A stretch of 64,000 bases of DNA from Hathewaya massiliensis (GCF_902143515.1 NZ_CABFVD010000001.1:682001-746000); one strand, 5' to 3'; positions 1-8,005 are shown, counted from the first letter of the stretch. Translations and numbers: made by a program. Notes: generated by a model from the sequence alone, not told the origin.

Positions 1-272
1 GGACTCCCTACGGCATATAGTCCTGGCTTAATCATGTAATTATTTCTGTTTATACCAAAATAAGTTCCTAAATTGTATAGCTTGTCCCTTCTCTTTAAAG
101 TAGTATCTATTTTAGGAATTTCCACATCATTTATTTTAATTTTGCCTAAACTTATATGAGAAATATCTCTATAACTTTCTTCATTTAAAAATCCTTGTTT
201 TTCTATCAGTTCTACCCTAGACTGAATATCCTTAGGAGTTCAACAAGATTTTTCATTTAAGTTTTTTTGCAT
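1..272 (-). CDS. HgcA/CFeSP-like corrinoid protein, 5' part, candidate selenoprotein
   Basis: The gene starts at ATG 270-272 and runs off the window, so only the first 90 codons are present. Codon 11 is an in-frame TGA (240-242) preceded by Cys, giving Cys-Sec-Thr-Pro if read through. After it the frame stays open for 79 codons. The stretch NNYMIKPGLYAVGSP near the edge matches, from memory, the start of the corrinoid-binding domain of HgcA (mercury methylation) and the related gamma subunit of CO dehydrogenase/acetyl-CoA synthase. The diagnostic cap helix (N-V/I-WCAAGK) would lie outside the window. An AAGGAG site six bases before ATG supports initiation upstream of the TGA, and no good start lies soon after it. 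A nonsense mutation or sequencing error remains possible. The family call is moderate and mercury methylation is not shown. Confidence 0.6.
206..225 (-). promoter_or_regulatory. Candidate bacterial SECIS hairpin
   Basis: In the mRNA this 20-nt stretch folds as UCAGU-CUA, loop GGG, UAG-A-ACUGA. That is eight pairs with one bulged A and a triloop starting with G. It begins 15 nt after the in-frame UGA, and its loop lies 23-25 nt after it. Bacterial SECIS elements are usually described with an apical loop 16-37 nt from UGA and a G among the first two loop bases, which this fits. Fold and spacing are seen; function is inferred. Confidence 0.55.
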
Positions 273-278
273 CTTTTT

Positions 279-284
279 CTCCTT
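279..284 (-). promoter_or_regulatory. Ribosome-binding site that sets the start of the UGA-containing gene
   Basis: AAGGAG lies six bases before the ATG at 270-272, which itself lies ten codons before the in-frame TGA. Its presence argues that translation starts upstream of the TGA and that the first eleven codons are genuine. Confidence 0.7.
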
Positions 285-339
285 ATTCTTTGTATTTTAT
301 AATAATTACTATATATTATAACATAAACAGAGTTCTTAG

Positions 340-365
340 CTTTAGGAGATGTTTTCCTCCTAAAG
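340..365. repeat. Perfect 9-bp inverted repeat between mutS-like gene and hgcA-like gene
   Basis: CTTTAGGAG and CTCCTAAAG flank an 8-base spacer. No T-run follows on either strand, so a simple intrinsic terminator is unlikely. It lies just upstream of a possible -10 (TATAAT on the minus strand, 315-320) for the corrinoid-protein gene, so it could be an operator. I saw no cobalamin-riboswitch B12 box in this gap. Confidence 0.4.
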
Positions 366-485
366 GTTATTAACAGAATTCTTAGGAGTTTTACTTCTTA
401 GAAGTCGTTATCCTTTAGGGGAAATAATTATCTAAGGACGTAGACATTCCTTTTATTTTACCTACTTTAACGAAGATGAGAGCTT

Positions 486-2090
486 TTATTCACAAATTGA
501 TATGTATGCTTCAGCATTATCCACAATCTCTTGTGGATATCCCACCATTCTTAATATCCTTATAGCATTTTTAGTTGGGGATATTCCTTCCTTAATTAAA
601 TAATCAAATTTTAATTCATTTCCTTCAACTTCCTCCCTAAAATAATAGGAGTTATATCTATCCTTTAGAAGTTTAGGAAGTTCTAAATCGTGAGTTGCTA
701 CGGCTACTAAGGTGTTATGACTACTAAAATATTTTAATATCTCCTTTGCAGCACTAACACGTTCTACGGGGTTTGTACCTCTAAATATCTCATCTATAAG
801 GCTTAAAGTTGGAACCTTTTCTTCATCTGAATTTATTATTCTTAGTAATGCCTCAACTTCTCCAAAATAATAACTCTTTCCACTTGCTAAATTATCTTCA
901 GGACTTATTGAGGTTATAATCTTAAAGTAACTTCCTTCATAGCTTTCAGCATTACACATATATATAGTTTGAGCTAACAAGGCATTAACCCCTAAGGTTC
1001 TTAAAAAGGTAGATTTTCCTGACATATTAGATCCTGTAAGTATTATTCCTTTATTAATCATCTCTATAGAATTTGGAACTGGATTCTCTATTATAGGATG
1101 CGCAATGTTCTTAGTTTTAAGAACCTTACCTTCTTCTTTTAAAATAGGTTTAGTATATCTTTCTCCATACTGCTTTCTAAAAGAAGCTATAGAAATTATA
1201 GCATCTAACTCCCCTAAAATCTTATAAATTTCTTTTAATTCCTTTTGGTACTTGTTTATTTCATCTACTGTAGAAAGATAATCTCTTTCCCTTACCAAAA
1301 ATACTAAATTAAAATACTCCATAACTTCATCTAAACCTTTTATTTGGATAAGTGAATATGTATTTTTAAAAATTTTCATGGTCTTATTGCATTTTTCTTC
1401 CAATTTAGATTTATAACTACAAATTTCGTCTACATTAAGTTTACTTATGTTTTTCCCAACTTTAATCATTCTACCTAAGGTAGACATTGCTGTAATTTTA
1501 TAATTTAACTTTCCTTCAGCCTTATAATGAATAATACCATTCAAAAAGGTGGACATAAGTAGATACATAGTAAATTTACTTTTAATCCCATAAATATAAA
1601 TTAAAACTCCTAAAACTATGGGAATTAAGGCTAATATATTGCATACAATCTTTAAAATTCTGTTTCCCTCTAATTTGTTAAAAAAAAGCTCAACAGCTCC
1701 AGTATCTCTTACATCTAGTTTGCTTAACTCTAAAAGTAACTTTTCCCTTGCCTCTTGATTATCTTTAAAAGAATCTATAATGCTATCTCTTTCTTTTAAA
1801 GCTTTTTCTTTTAAAAAGGGTCTTCTTAATATGTTATATAAAGCTTGTTTACCACAAAAGGAAAAGGTTCTATCTAGTTTTGAATAAACCTCATTCATAT
1901 TTAAATCTTCCCAAGTCTGATCATCTATGTAGAAAGTTTTTCCCTCTTTATCTTCCTCTTCCTCTTTTAAATAATCAAATAACACCCTTATATTTTTAAA
2001 GTCTCTTTTCTTATTATTTTCTTCTCCCCATTCTTGCCTAATATACTTAAGACTTTTTCTGTTTAAAAACTTGTTTATAGATTCTAACAT
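486..2090 (-). CDS. Membrane-anchored MutS-family ATPase
   Basis: This is a stand-alone protein of about 534 residues with a C-terminal MutS-type ABC ATPase. Walker A GSNMSGKS lies near residue 355, Walker B LSLIDE near 431, and a GTNPVER signature follows. The DNA mismatch-binding domain of classical MutS is absent. Instead a charged N-terminal region leads to two predicted membrane helices (about 148-170 and 174-190). Such membrane MutS-like proteins occur in Firmicutes and Bacteroidetes and their role is not established. I choose the second ATG (codon 3 of the longest frame) because GGGGG lies six bases before it; the first ATG would overlap that site. It appears monocistronic, with an extended -10 upstream. 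Confidence 0.85.
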   Translation of the reverse strand: MLESINKFLNRKSLKYIRQEWGEENNKKRDFKNIRVLFDYLKEEEEDKEGKTFYIDDQTWEDLNMNEVYSKLDRTFSFCGKQALYNILRRPFLKEKALKERDSIIDSFKDNQEAREKLLLELSKLDVRDTGAVELFFNKLEGNRILKIVCNILALIPIVLGVLIYIYGIKSKFTMYLLMSTFLNGIIHYKAEGKLNYKITAMSTLGRMIKVGKNISKLNVDEICSYKSKLEEKCNKTMKIFKNTYSLIQIKGLDEVMEYFNLVFLVRERDYLSTVDEINKYQKELKEIYKILGELDAIISIASFRKQYGERYTKPILKEEGKVLKTKNIAHPIIENPVPNSIEMINKGIILTGSNMSGKSTFLRTLGVNALLAQTIYMCNAESYEGSYFKIITSISPEDNLASGKSYYFGEVEALLRIINSDEEKVPTLSLIDEIFRGTNPVERVSAAKEILKYFSSHNTLVAVATHDLELPKLLKDRYNSYYFREEVEGNELKFDYLIKEGISPTKNAIRILRMVGYPQEIVDNAEAYISICE

Positions 2091-2143
2091 TTGCATCCCC
2101 CATCCACATTTATTTCTAACACTCTGTATTTTTTATTTACATT

Positions 2144-2152
2144 ATTATACCA
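2144..2152 (-). promoter_or_regulatory. Extended -10 promoter element for the mutS-like gene
   Basis: On the minus strand TGGTATAAT is an extended -10 about 50 bases before the start codon. There is no recognisable -35, which is common for extended -10 promoters. Confidence 0.45.
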
Positions 2153-2201
2153 TATTCTTATAATAAACCCTTAAGTAAATCTCAGATATATTATTTAATA
2201 C

Positions 2202-2272
2202 AAAAAAAGTAAAGAGCACTAAGTTTATTAAGAAGTCATAGAAGCTCTGATTTCTTAATAAGAAAGTGCCCT
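2202..2272 (-). terminator. Intrinsic terminator of the mesaconase-citramalate lyase operon
   Basis: On the minus strand AGGGCACT pairs with AGTGCTCT, and the inner arms TTATTAAGAA and TTCTTAATAA pair perfectly. The tract TTACTTTTTTT follows. It lies about 150 bases beyond the citF stop and ends the fermentation cluster ahead of the mutS-like gene. Confidence 0.85.
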
Positions 2273-2305
2273 ACTAATATACTATTAGGCTTTATTAGAC
2301 AATTC

Positions 2306-2393
2306 TGTCCATATGATGGTTACGCAATCACCTATGAAATAATAGAAATTCTTAACGTAGTGAATCAGTGATGAAGTTATTTTCATATGGACA
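2306..2393. repeat. 88-bp element with perfect 11-bp terminal inverted repeats
   Basis: TGTCCATATGA at the left end and TCATATGGACA at the right end are exact inverted copies. The left half carries a 29-base imperfect palindrome that recurs (25 of 29 bases) at 57069-57097 behind cysS. There is no coding capacity. It may be a small non-autonomous repeat or a conserved 3' UTR structure of the citramalate lyase message. Confidence 0.55.
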
Positions 2394-2421
2394 TTTTGCC
2401 CCTAACACAGCTTACATTTAA

Positions 2422-3960
2422 CTATTTAGCTTTTCTTACAACGTCAATTACTGTACCGTCTCTATATTCTACTACTGCTACTACATCATCTGTGAATTCG
2501 ATATCTTTTGGTTTTCCTGTCATGTTTTCAGCTAATTCTTTTAATTCATCTATGGTCATTATAGGAAGTCTTGTTCCTTTTAATTTTTCTATAAGGTCAG
2601 TTCTCTTTGGATTAACTGCGATTCCTCTTTCAGTTACTACTACATCAACGCTTTCCCCTGGTGTGGTTACTGTTGTAACCCTGTCTTTTATAATAGGAGT
2701 TCTTGATTTTACAAGTTTAGTTACAACTATAGCTAGTTTTGAACCTGCTGCTGTGTCACTATGTCCACCAGATCCTCCCATTATGGTTCCATCGGAAGCT
2801 GTGGTTACGTTTACATTGAAATCTGTATCTATTTCTGTAGCGCCTAATATCATAATGTCTAATTTATTTACAACTGCACCTTTATTTTGGGCGTTTCCAT
2901 ACATAGATGAGGACATAGTCATATGCTTCTGATTTTCTCTTACTGATTGAACTGCTTTAAGGTCGAAGCATTGAACATCAAATAAGTTTCTAAACAATCC
3001 TTCTTCAAGCATTTCCACCATGTATCCTGTGATTCCACCTGCTGCAAAGCTTCCTACTATCTCTTCTTTTTTCATATAGTCTTTTAATTCTGATGCTACT
3101 GCAAGAGATATTCCACCTGCCCCTGTCTGGAAGGACATGCCATCTTTAACTAATCCAGATGATATCATAACCTCTGATGCCATTTTAGCTATTTTTAATC
3201 CTACTGGATCTTTAGTAACTTGAGTTGTTCCTGATACTATACCAGCTGGATCTCCTATACTATCTACCTTTAGAACATAGTCTACTAGACTTTGAGTTAT
3301 TTGTATTGGACAAGCTGGATATGGAACTAAATTATCTGTAATTGCTACTACAGTATCTGCAAATTCTGCATCTGCTTCTGCATATCCTAATGAACCACAT
3401 GCTGATGGTCCTTGAACTCCATTTACATTCCCATAATCATCTGCAGTTGGTGCCGCTATAAATGCTACATCTACTTGAAGTTCTCCACTTTCCATAAGTC
3501 TAGCTCTTCCTCCATGAGTGTGCATTATAGCTGGTTTTTTAAGGATTCCATTTGATACAGCCTGTGCTACTGGTCCTGACATATACCCTGCATAAAGTCC
3601 TGTAACTACTCCAGACTTTATATGTTCTACCATTGGTGCATGTACTGGAAATATAGAACTTGCTGCTACAGTTATATCCTTTATTCCTCTTTTTGCTATG
3701 GCATCTAAAACCATGTTAAGTACATAGTCACCATTTCTTAGATGATGGTGAAATGATATAGTCATTCCATCTCTTAGGTTTAATTTATTTAATAATTCCT
3801 CTAAGGAATCTGCTAATTTTTCTTCATTTGGCTTTGTAGATTTTATTTTAATAGCTCTTTTTTCACTTTCCCCAATATTTTTAAAGGCTCCATTATAAGG
3901 TTTTACTTCTCCATAGCCTTCAATAAATTCAGGTATTTCTCTTCCAAGAAGATTTTTCAT
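2422..3960 (-). CDS. citF: Citramalate lyase alpha subunit (CitF family)
   Basis: This 512-residue protein is a CitF-type transferase subunit of citrate/citramalate lyase. It exchanges the acetyl group on the acyl carrier subunit for the incoming acid. Length and overall sequence match the family, with glycine-rich stretches such as GGSGGHSD near residue 395 and MHTHGGRARLMESGELQ near 147. It is the last gene of the pathway block, 30 bases after citE, and a strong terminator follows. The neighbouring methylaspartate genes point to (S)-citramalate rather than citrate as substrate. That is inference, since the subunits of the two lyases look alike. Confidence 0.9.
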   Translation of the reverse strand: MKNLLGREIPEFIEGYGEVKPYNGAFKNIGESEKRAIKIKSTKPNEEKLADSLEELLNKLNLRDGMTISFHHHLRNGDYVLNMVLDAIAKRGIKDITVAASSIFPVHAPMVEHIKSGVVTGLYAGYMSGPVAQAVSNGILKKPAIMHTHGGRARLMESGELQVDVAFIAAPTADDYGNVNGVQGPSACGSLGYAEADAEFADTVVAITDNLVPYPACPIQITQSLVDYVLKVDSIGDPAGIVSGTTQVTKDPVGLKIAKMASEVMISSGLVKDGMSFQTGAGGISLAVASELKDYMKKEEIVGSFAAGGITGYMVEMLEEGLFRNLFDVQCFDLKAVQSVRENQKHMTMSSSMYGNAQNKGAVVNKLDIMILGATEIDTDFNVNVTTASDGTIMGGSGGHSDTAAGSKLAIVVTKLVKSRTPIIKDRVTTVTTPGESVDVVVTERGIAVNPKRTDLIEKLKGTRLPIMTIDELKELAENMTGKPKDIEFTDDVVAVVEYRDGTVIDVVRKAK

Positions 3961-3990
3961 TCTATATCCCTCACTTTTTCATATGGTTTT

Positions 3991-4863
3991 TTACATAAGT
4001 CCAAGCATTTCAGCTAATTCTAAGGTTGTTTTTGCTCTATTTATAATTGGGGCATCCACCATTTTTCCGTTTAATGAGAATACACCTTTACCTTCTCTCT
4101 TAGCTTCTTCCATTGCTTCCATTACTTTTTTTGCATGTTTTATTTCTGCTTCAGTTGGTGAGTATACTGAATGTATTGTATCTATTTGTCTTGGATTTAT
4201 AGCTGATTTTCCTGTAAATCCTAAGCTTTTTGCTTTTTCTGTGTCTTTTCTTAATCCTTCAAAATCATTTGTATCTGTAAAAGGTGTGTCTATGGAGTGA
4301 ACTTTTAATGCTTTACATGCAGTTGAAACTTTGTTTCTTGCATAAAAAATTTCTTCTCCTTCTTTTGTTCTTTTAACTCCCATATCTGAAGTTAAATCTT
4401 CTCCACCTAAAAGAATTCCTTCCATTCTATCTGAAGCTTTTATTATGTTATAAACATTTTCCACTCCATAAGCTGATTCTACAAGTCCAAATAGTTTTAT
4501 GCTCTTAGGTTCAAAGCCCTCTTCTTTTTCTATTCTTGTAAGTTCTGCATCTGCTTTTTCTATGGCTTCTTCTGTAGCTTTTGGCACTAAAATTGTATCT
4601 GGTTTTACCCTTGCTATAGTATCTATATCATCCATTGCAAATTCAGTATCTAATGGGTTTATTCTAACTACAACTTCTACGCCTTTATATCCTAAATTTT
4701 TTATAGCTTCTCTAACTAATATTCTTGCGCTATCTTTTTCTGTTAAACTAACAGCATCTTCAAGGTCTAATATTATGGAGTCAGCTCCTAAAATATCAGC
4801 GCTTTGTAACATTCCTGGATTATTTCCTGGCATAAATAACATTGTTCTTCTTAATCTTTTCAA
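3991..4863 (-). CDS. citE: Citramalate lyase beta subunit (CitE family)
   Basis: A 290-residue CitE/HpcH-type TIM-barrel lyase that cleaves citramalyl-ACP to acetyl-ACP and pyruvate. The start MRRTMLFMPGNNPGML and the segment ADSIILDLEDAVS, with its acidic metal-site residues, are typical of the family. It lies 13 bases after the carrier-protein gene and before the alpha subunit, the usual citDEF order. It acts in the cytoplasm as part of the large lyase complex. Confidence 0.93.
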   Translation of the reverse strand: MKRLRRTMLFMPGNNPGMLQSADILGADSIILDLEDAVSLTEKDSARILVREAIKNLGYKGVEVVVRINPLDTEFAMDDIDTIARVKPDTILVPKATEEAIEKADAELTRIEKEEGFEPKSIKLFGLVESAYGVENVYNIIKASDRMEGILLGGEDLTSDMGVKRTKEGEEIFYARNKVSTACKALKVHSIDTPFTDTNDFEGLRKDTEKAKSLGFTGKSAINPRQIDTIHSVYSPTEAEIKHAKKVMEAMEEAKREGKGVFSLNGKMVDAPIINRAKTTLELAEMLGLM

Positions 4864-4876
4864 CTTAGCTCACCTC

Positions 4877-5143
4877 CTACATCATAGCTCTTTTTATAGC
4901 TGTCTCTACTCTAGCCTTTATTGTATAGTTTAAAGCACCCTTATCTTGAGCTTTAATCTTTACATCTTTTACATTTAACTCTTTTAGAGTCTCTCTTATT
5001 ACTCTTTCTATTTCTTCACCAAATTGTTTCATAACTATGCTATCTAGCTCTAGTCCTATGCCGCCCTCTTCATTTGGCATTACCATTATATAAATATCGT
5101 TTGATTCCATAGTTCCTGCTTTAGCTGGCTTTAGTATTTCCAT
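4877..5143 (-). CDS. citD: Citramalate lyase gamma subunit, acyl carrier protein (CitD)
   Basis: An 88-residue acyl carrier protein. Ser14 in AGTMESNDIYI sits where CitD proteins carry the phosphoribosyl-dephospho-CoA prosthetic group. It is the first lyase subunit of the operon, 18 bases after the mesaconase beta gene. The accessory genes that make, attach and acetylate the cofactor (citG, citX, citC) are not in this window. Confidence 0.93.
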   Translation of the reverse strand: MEILKPAKAGTMESNDIYIMVMPNEEGGIGLELDSIVMKQFGEEIERVIRETLKELNVKDVKIKAQDKGALNYTIKARVETAIKRAMM

Positions 5144-5161
5144 GCTCTCACCTCAAAACTT

Positions 5162-5719
5162 TTATTTTAATGAATCTAAGTAAGCCTTTTGTCCCTCTTT
5201 ATATAGGTTGTTTCCTTCGCTATCTATAACAACAACTGCTGGGAAATCTACTACTTCAAGTCTTCTTATAGCTTCAGCTCCTAAATCTTCGTAAGCTATA
5301 ACTTCTGCCTTTTTAACTGATTTTCCTATTAAAGCAGCAGCTCCACCTATTGCCCCAAAGTAAACTCCTTTGTTCTTCTTCATAGATTCTATAACTTCTT
5401 CTGATCTTAATCCTTTTCCTATCATTCCTTTAAGACCTATTTCTAATAATTCTGGTGCATATGGATCCATTCTATAACTTGTAGTAGGACCCCCTGATCC
5501 AAAAGCCATGCCTGGTTTTGATGGTGTTGGTCCAACATAATAGATGATTGAATCTTTTACATCCATTGGTAATTCTTTTCCTTCTTTTATAAGCTCTACA
5601 AGTCTTTTATGAGCTGCATCTCTAGCTGTATATATAACTCCAGTGATTAAAACTGAATCTCCTGCTCTTAAATCCTTAACTTTTTCCTCTGTTAATGGAG
5701 TAGTTATTTTTTTTACCAT
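5162..5719 (-). CDS. Mesaconase beta subunit (class I fumarase C-terminal type)
   Basis: A 185-residue Fe-S hydro-lyase beta subunit, like the C-terminal part of class I fumarase and TtdB of tartrate dehydratase. The segment FGSGGPTTSYRMDPYAPELL (residues 74-93) is characteristic. With the alpha subunit it should hydrate mesaconate to (S)-citramalate. The pathway context supports mesaconase, though such enzymes usually also act on fumarate. It lies 45 bases after the alpha gene. Confidence 0.88.
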   Translation of the reverse strand: MVKKITTPLTEEKVKDLRAGDSVLITGVIYTARDAAHKRLVELIKEGKELPMDVKDSIIYYVGPTPSKPGMAFGSGGPTTSYRMDPYAPELLEIGLKGMIGKGLRSEEVIESMKKNKGVYFGAIGGAAALIGKSVKKAEVIAYEDLGAEAIRRLEVVDFPAVVVIDSEGNNLYKEGQKAYLDSLK

Positions 5720-5764
5720 TATTATTCCCCCAAACTTTTAAACTTAGTACTTTATAAATATTAC

Positions 5765-6607
5765 TTATATTTCTCTTGATGCGTGTCTTGCAACGTGACA
5801 TTGAATATTTACTGCCACTGGAAGTCCAGCTATATGTGTTGGATAAGTTTCTATTTGAACTGCAAGGGCTGTAGTTTTTCCGCCAAAACCTTGTGGTCCT
5901 ATGCCTAAATTATTTATCTTCTCTAACATTTCTTTTTCAAGTTCTGCATACATTGGATTTGGATTTCTTTCATCTACACTTCTTAAAAGTGATTTTTTAG
6001 CTAAGTTAGCAGCTCTATCGAAAGTTCCTCCAATACCAACTCCTACGATTATTGGTGGACATGGATTTGGTCCTGCATCTTTTACAACTTTAAGTATAAA
6101 TTCTTTAACCCCTTCTATTCCATCTGCTGGTTTTAACATTTTAAGTTGACTCATATTCTCTGAACCAAATCCCTTTGGTGCTACTGTTATTTTAAACCCA
6201 TCTCCTGGAACTATATCGTAGTAGATAACTGCTGGTGTATTGTTTTTAGTGTTTACTCTATCTAATGGATCTTTAACTACAGATTTTCTTAAAAATCCTT
6301 CTTCATATCCTTCTGCAACTCCAGCATTTACTGCATCTTCAATGCTTCCACCACTTACATGAACATCTTGCCCTATTTCTAAGAATACACATGCCATTCC
6401 TGTATCTTGGCATATCGGCATATTTTCATTTTTAGCAATATCAAAATTTACTATGATATTATCTAATATTCCTTGTGCTGTTCCCCATTTTTCTTCTTCT
6501 CTTGATTTCTTTATTTTATTTTTAACATCTTCTGATAAGTAATAGTTTGCTTCTATACATAAATCCTTAACAGCCTTTGTAATTTCAGATACTTGGATTT
6601 CTCTCAT
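5765..6607 (-). CDS. Mesaconase alpha subunit (class I fumarase N-terminal type)
   Basis: A Fe-S hydro-lyase alpha subunit of about 280 residues. ICQDTGMACVFLEIG (around 64-78) and the late CHVARHASREI carry conserved cysteines for the [4Fe-4S] cluster; APKGFGSENMSQLKML is a family signature. The cluster, with its open iron site, binds and activates the substrate, so the enzyme should be oxygen-sensitive. I start at ATG 6605-6607, eight bases after GGAGG; the longer frame begins with a TTG that overlaps this site. A terminator separates it from mal, so it heads its own transcription unit. Confidence 0.88.
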   Translation of the reverse strand: MREIQVSEITKAVKDLCIEANYYLSEDVKNKIKKSREEEKWGTAQGILDNIIVNFDIAKNENMPICQDTGMACVFLEIGQDVHVSGGSIEDAVNAGVAEGYEEGFLRKSVVKDPLDRVNTKNNTPAVIYYDIVPGDGFKITVAPKGFGSENMSQLKMLKPADGIEGVKEFILKVVKDAGPNPCPPIIVGVGIGGTFDRAANLAKKSLLRSVDERNPNPMYAELEKEMLEKINNLGIGPQGFGGKTTALAVQIETYPTHIAGLPVAVNIQCHVARHASREI

Positions 6608-6632
6608 TGTAAATTCCTCCAATTCTATTTAG

Positions 6633-6641
6633 TGGACTAAT
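6633..6641. promoter_or_regulatory. Candidate GntR half-site upstream of mesaconase operon
   Basis: TGGACTAAT matches the unit that occurs twice in the leader of the GntR gene (12651-12667). It lies about 25 bases before the mesaconase alpha start, directly downstream of the mal terminator. The match is only nine bases, so this is tentative. Confidence 0.35.
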
Positions 6642-6651
6642 TTTATATAAT

Positions 6652-6680
6652 AAAAGGCAGTTTATAACAAACCGCCTTTT
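6652..6680 (-). terminator. Intrinsic terminator between mal and mesaconase alpha
   Basis: On the minus strand AAAAGGCGGTTT pairs with AAACTGCCTTTT (12 pairs, one of them G-U) around a 5-base loop, followed by a T-rich tract. It lies 11 bases after the mal stop. It should end or attenuate the upstream transcript. Confidence 0.8.
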
Positions 6681-6691
6681 AAATAAATACG

Positions 6692-7933
6692 TTATTTTCT
6701 TCTATTTACAAGTGCAACTACTCTGTTCATCTCGTTATTTACGATCATATATCCTTCATCAACACCCATTCCTGGTTTTGCAAGGCATTGAGTAGCTCCA
6801 CAAGCGATTGCTATATTTGTTGTTACTTCTGCTGATCTATTTGTTTCGTTACAAGTTCCTCCACAATAAGAACCTACACCTTTTTGGTTACAGTATATTA
6901 TAGCTTCTGCTGTGTTATTTACTCCTCCAAGGTCTGGAGTTTTTATTTGTAACATATGTCCTGCTTTATTATCTGCAAAGAACTTAACATCTTCTAGTGT
7001 ATTACACCATTCATCAGCAACTAATTCAACATTGATTCCTCTTCTATCTACTTCAGCAGTTAAATCTCTTAAAGCTTCCATTTGTTTTTGTCTATCATCA
7101 ACGTCCATTGGTCCTTCTATTCTTAATTTAAATGGATTTGCAGCTTCTGCTAAAGTTTCAAGATAATCTGCCATTAAGTTTGTGTCACAATTAAATGCTG
7201 CACCTATTGTTCCGTACACGTCAATATGGAATATTGGTGAATATTCTTCACATGTTCTAAGAGCTATTATTCTATCTCTTAACCATTTAACATAGTCTAA
7301 AAGAAGTTCCCCTTTTTCTCCTAATTTTTCTTTTACGTTGTTAATTAAAGCATGTGGTAATACGTCCGCACCTTTTATAATCATCTTGTCAGCATTTTCG
7401 TATCTGTTATCACCTGATTGAGTGAATATAGGAATTCTCTTTATTTCAACCCCTGCATTGTATTCTTGATTTACTACTTCAGCCATAGTAAGTTTTTTAG
7501 TTTTTGCAACTGCGTCTAATATAGCTTGAGTTATTCCGTATCTAATAGCAGTATGCAATCTCTTGCCACCGATTTCCATTTTATCAAACTCTTCTGCCAT
7601 AGCTTTGAATTCTGTAACTTCTCTTCCTATTAACTTTGGAGCTATTTCTTTTTCTATTACTGGAATAAAGTCTTTAGCTAAGAATAATGGATCTCTTCCA
7701 CCTGCTCCTGAATATTGAACTGCAGCACAATCTCCAAAAGCCACTTGTCCATCTTCTAAGATTATCATAACTGAAATAGATTCTCCTGCTTGTCTAATTG
7801 AACTAAATCCTTCTGTTACAGCTTCTCCTACATAAGTAAATCCATCGTGACCAGCACCATTTTTTATTGCTCTTTGGTCATCAAAATAGAAACCTGTTCT
7901 ACCTGCTGAACATACAACATCTAAAATTTTCAT
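6692..7933 (-). CDS. mal: Methylaspartate ammonia-lyase
   Basis: This enolase-superfamily enzyme removes ammonia from (2S,3S)-3-methylaspartate to give mesaconate. Its 413 residues equal the length of the well-studied C. tetanomorphum enzyme, and the sequence can be matched to it from memory without obvious gaps. Visible landmarks are FHIDVYGTIGAAF, the metal-site region IEGPMD, VADEWCN, and QIKTPDLGG with the catalytic lysine near residue 331. It acts between glutamate mutase and mesaconase. A GGATGGGGG ribosome-binding site precedes the ATG. It is separated from glmE by a 12-bp hairpin and from mesaconase by a terminator. Confidence 0.97.
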   Translation of the reverse strand: MKILDVVCSAGRTGFYFDDQRAIKNGAGHDGFTYVGEAVTEGFSSIRQAGESISVMIILEDGQVAFGDCAAVQYSGAGGRDPLFLAKDFIPVIEKEIAPKLIGREVTEFKAMAEEFDKMEIGGKRLHTAIRYGITQAILDAVAKTKKLTMAEVVNQEYNAGVEIKRIPIFTQSGDNRYENADKMIIKGADVLPHALINNVKEKLGEKGELLLDYVKWLRDRIIALRTCEEYSPIFHIDVYGTIGAAFNCDTNLMADYLETLAEAANPFKLRIEGPMDVDDRQKQMEALRDLTAEVDRRGINVELVADEWCNTLEDVKFFADNKAGHMLQIKTPDLGGVNNTAEAIIYCNQKGVGSYCGGTCNETNRSAEVTTNIAIACGATQCLAKPGMGVDEGYMIVNNEMNRVVALVNRRK

Positions 7934-7975
7934 TATAATAAGCCCCCATCCTTTTAAACTATTTATTTTTATTAT

Positions 7976-8005
7976 AGCTCCAACAAGCCTAACCTTGTTG
8001 GAGCT
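7976..8005 (-). repeat. Perfect 12-bp hairpin between glmE and mal
   Basis: AGCTCCAACAAG and CTTGTTGGAGCT flank a 6-base loop, 45 bases after glmE and 43 before mal. No U-tract follows on the minus strand, so a terminator is unlikely. It may be a processing or mRNA-stability element that sets glmE and mal levels separately. Confidence 0.65.

Noticed and set aside
1-242. Reading the UGA-containing gene as a simple pseudogene
   Set aside because: The good ribosome-binding site lies before the UGA, the downstream frame is intact and a suitable hairpin follows. A nonsense mutation is still possible, so it is kept as a candidate only.
273-485. Cobalamin riboswitch ahead of the corrinoid-protein gene or glmS
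   Set aside because: I looked for a B12-box-like stretch (GCCACTG type) in 273-485 and 11391-11660 and saw none.
2387-2932. Plus-strand 181-codon frame opposite citF
   Set aside because: It is serine/threonine-rich antisense translation of a conserved gene, with no start signals.
7976-8005. Intrinsic terminator between glmE and mal
   Set aside because: The stem is strong but no U-tract follows on the transcribed strand.
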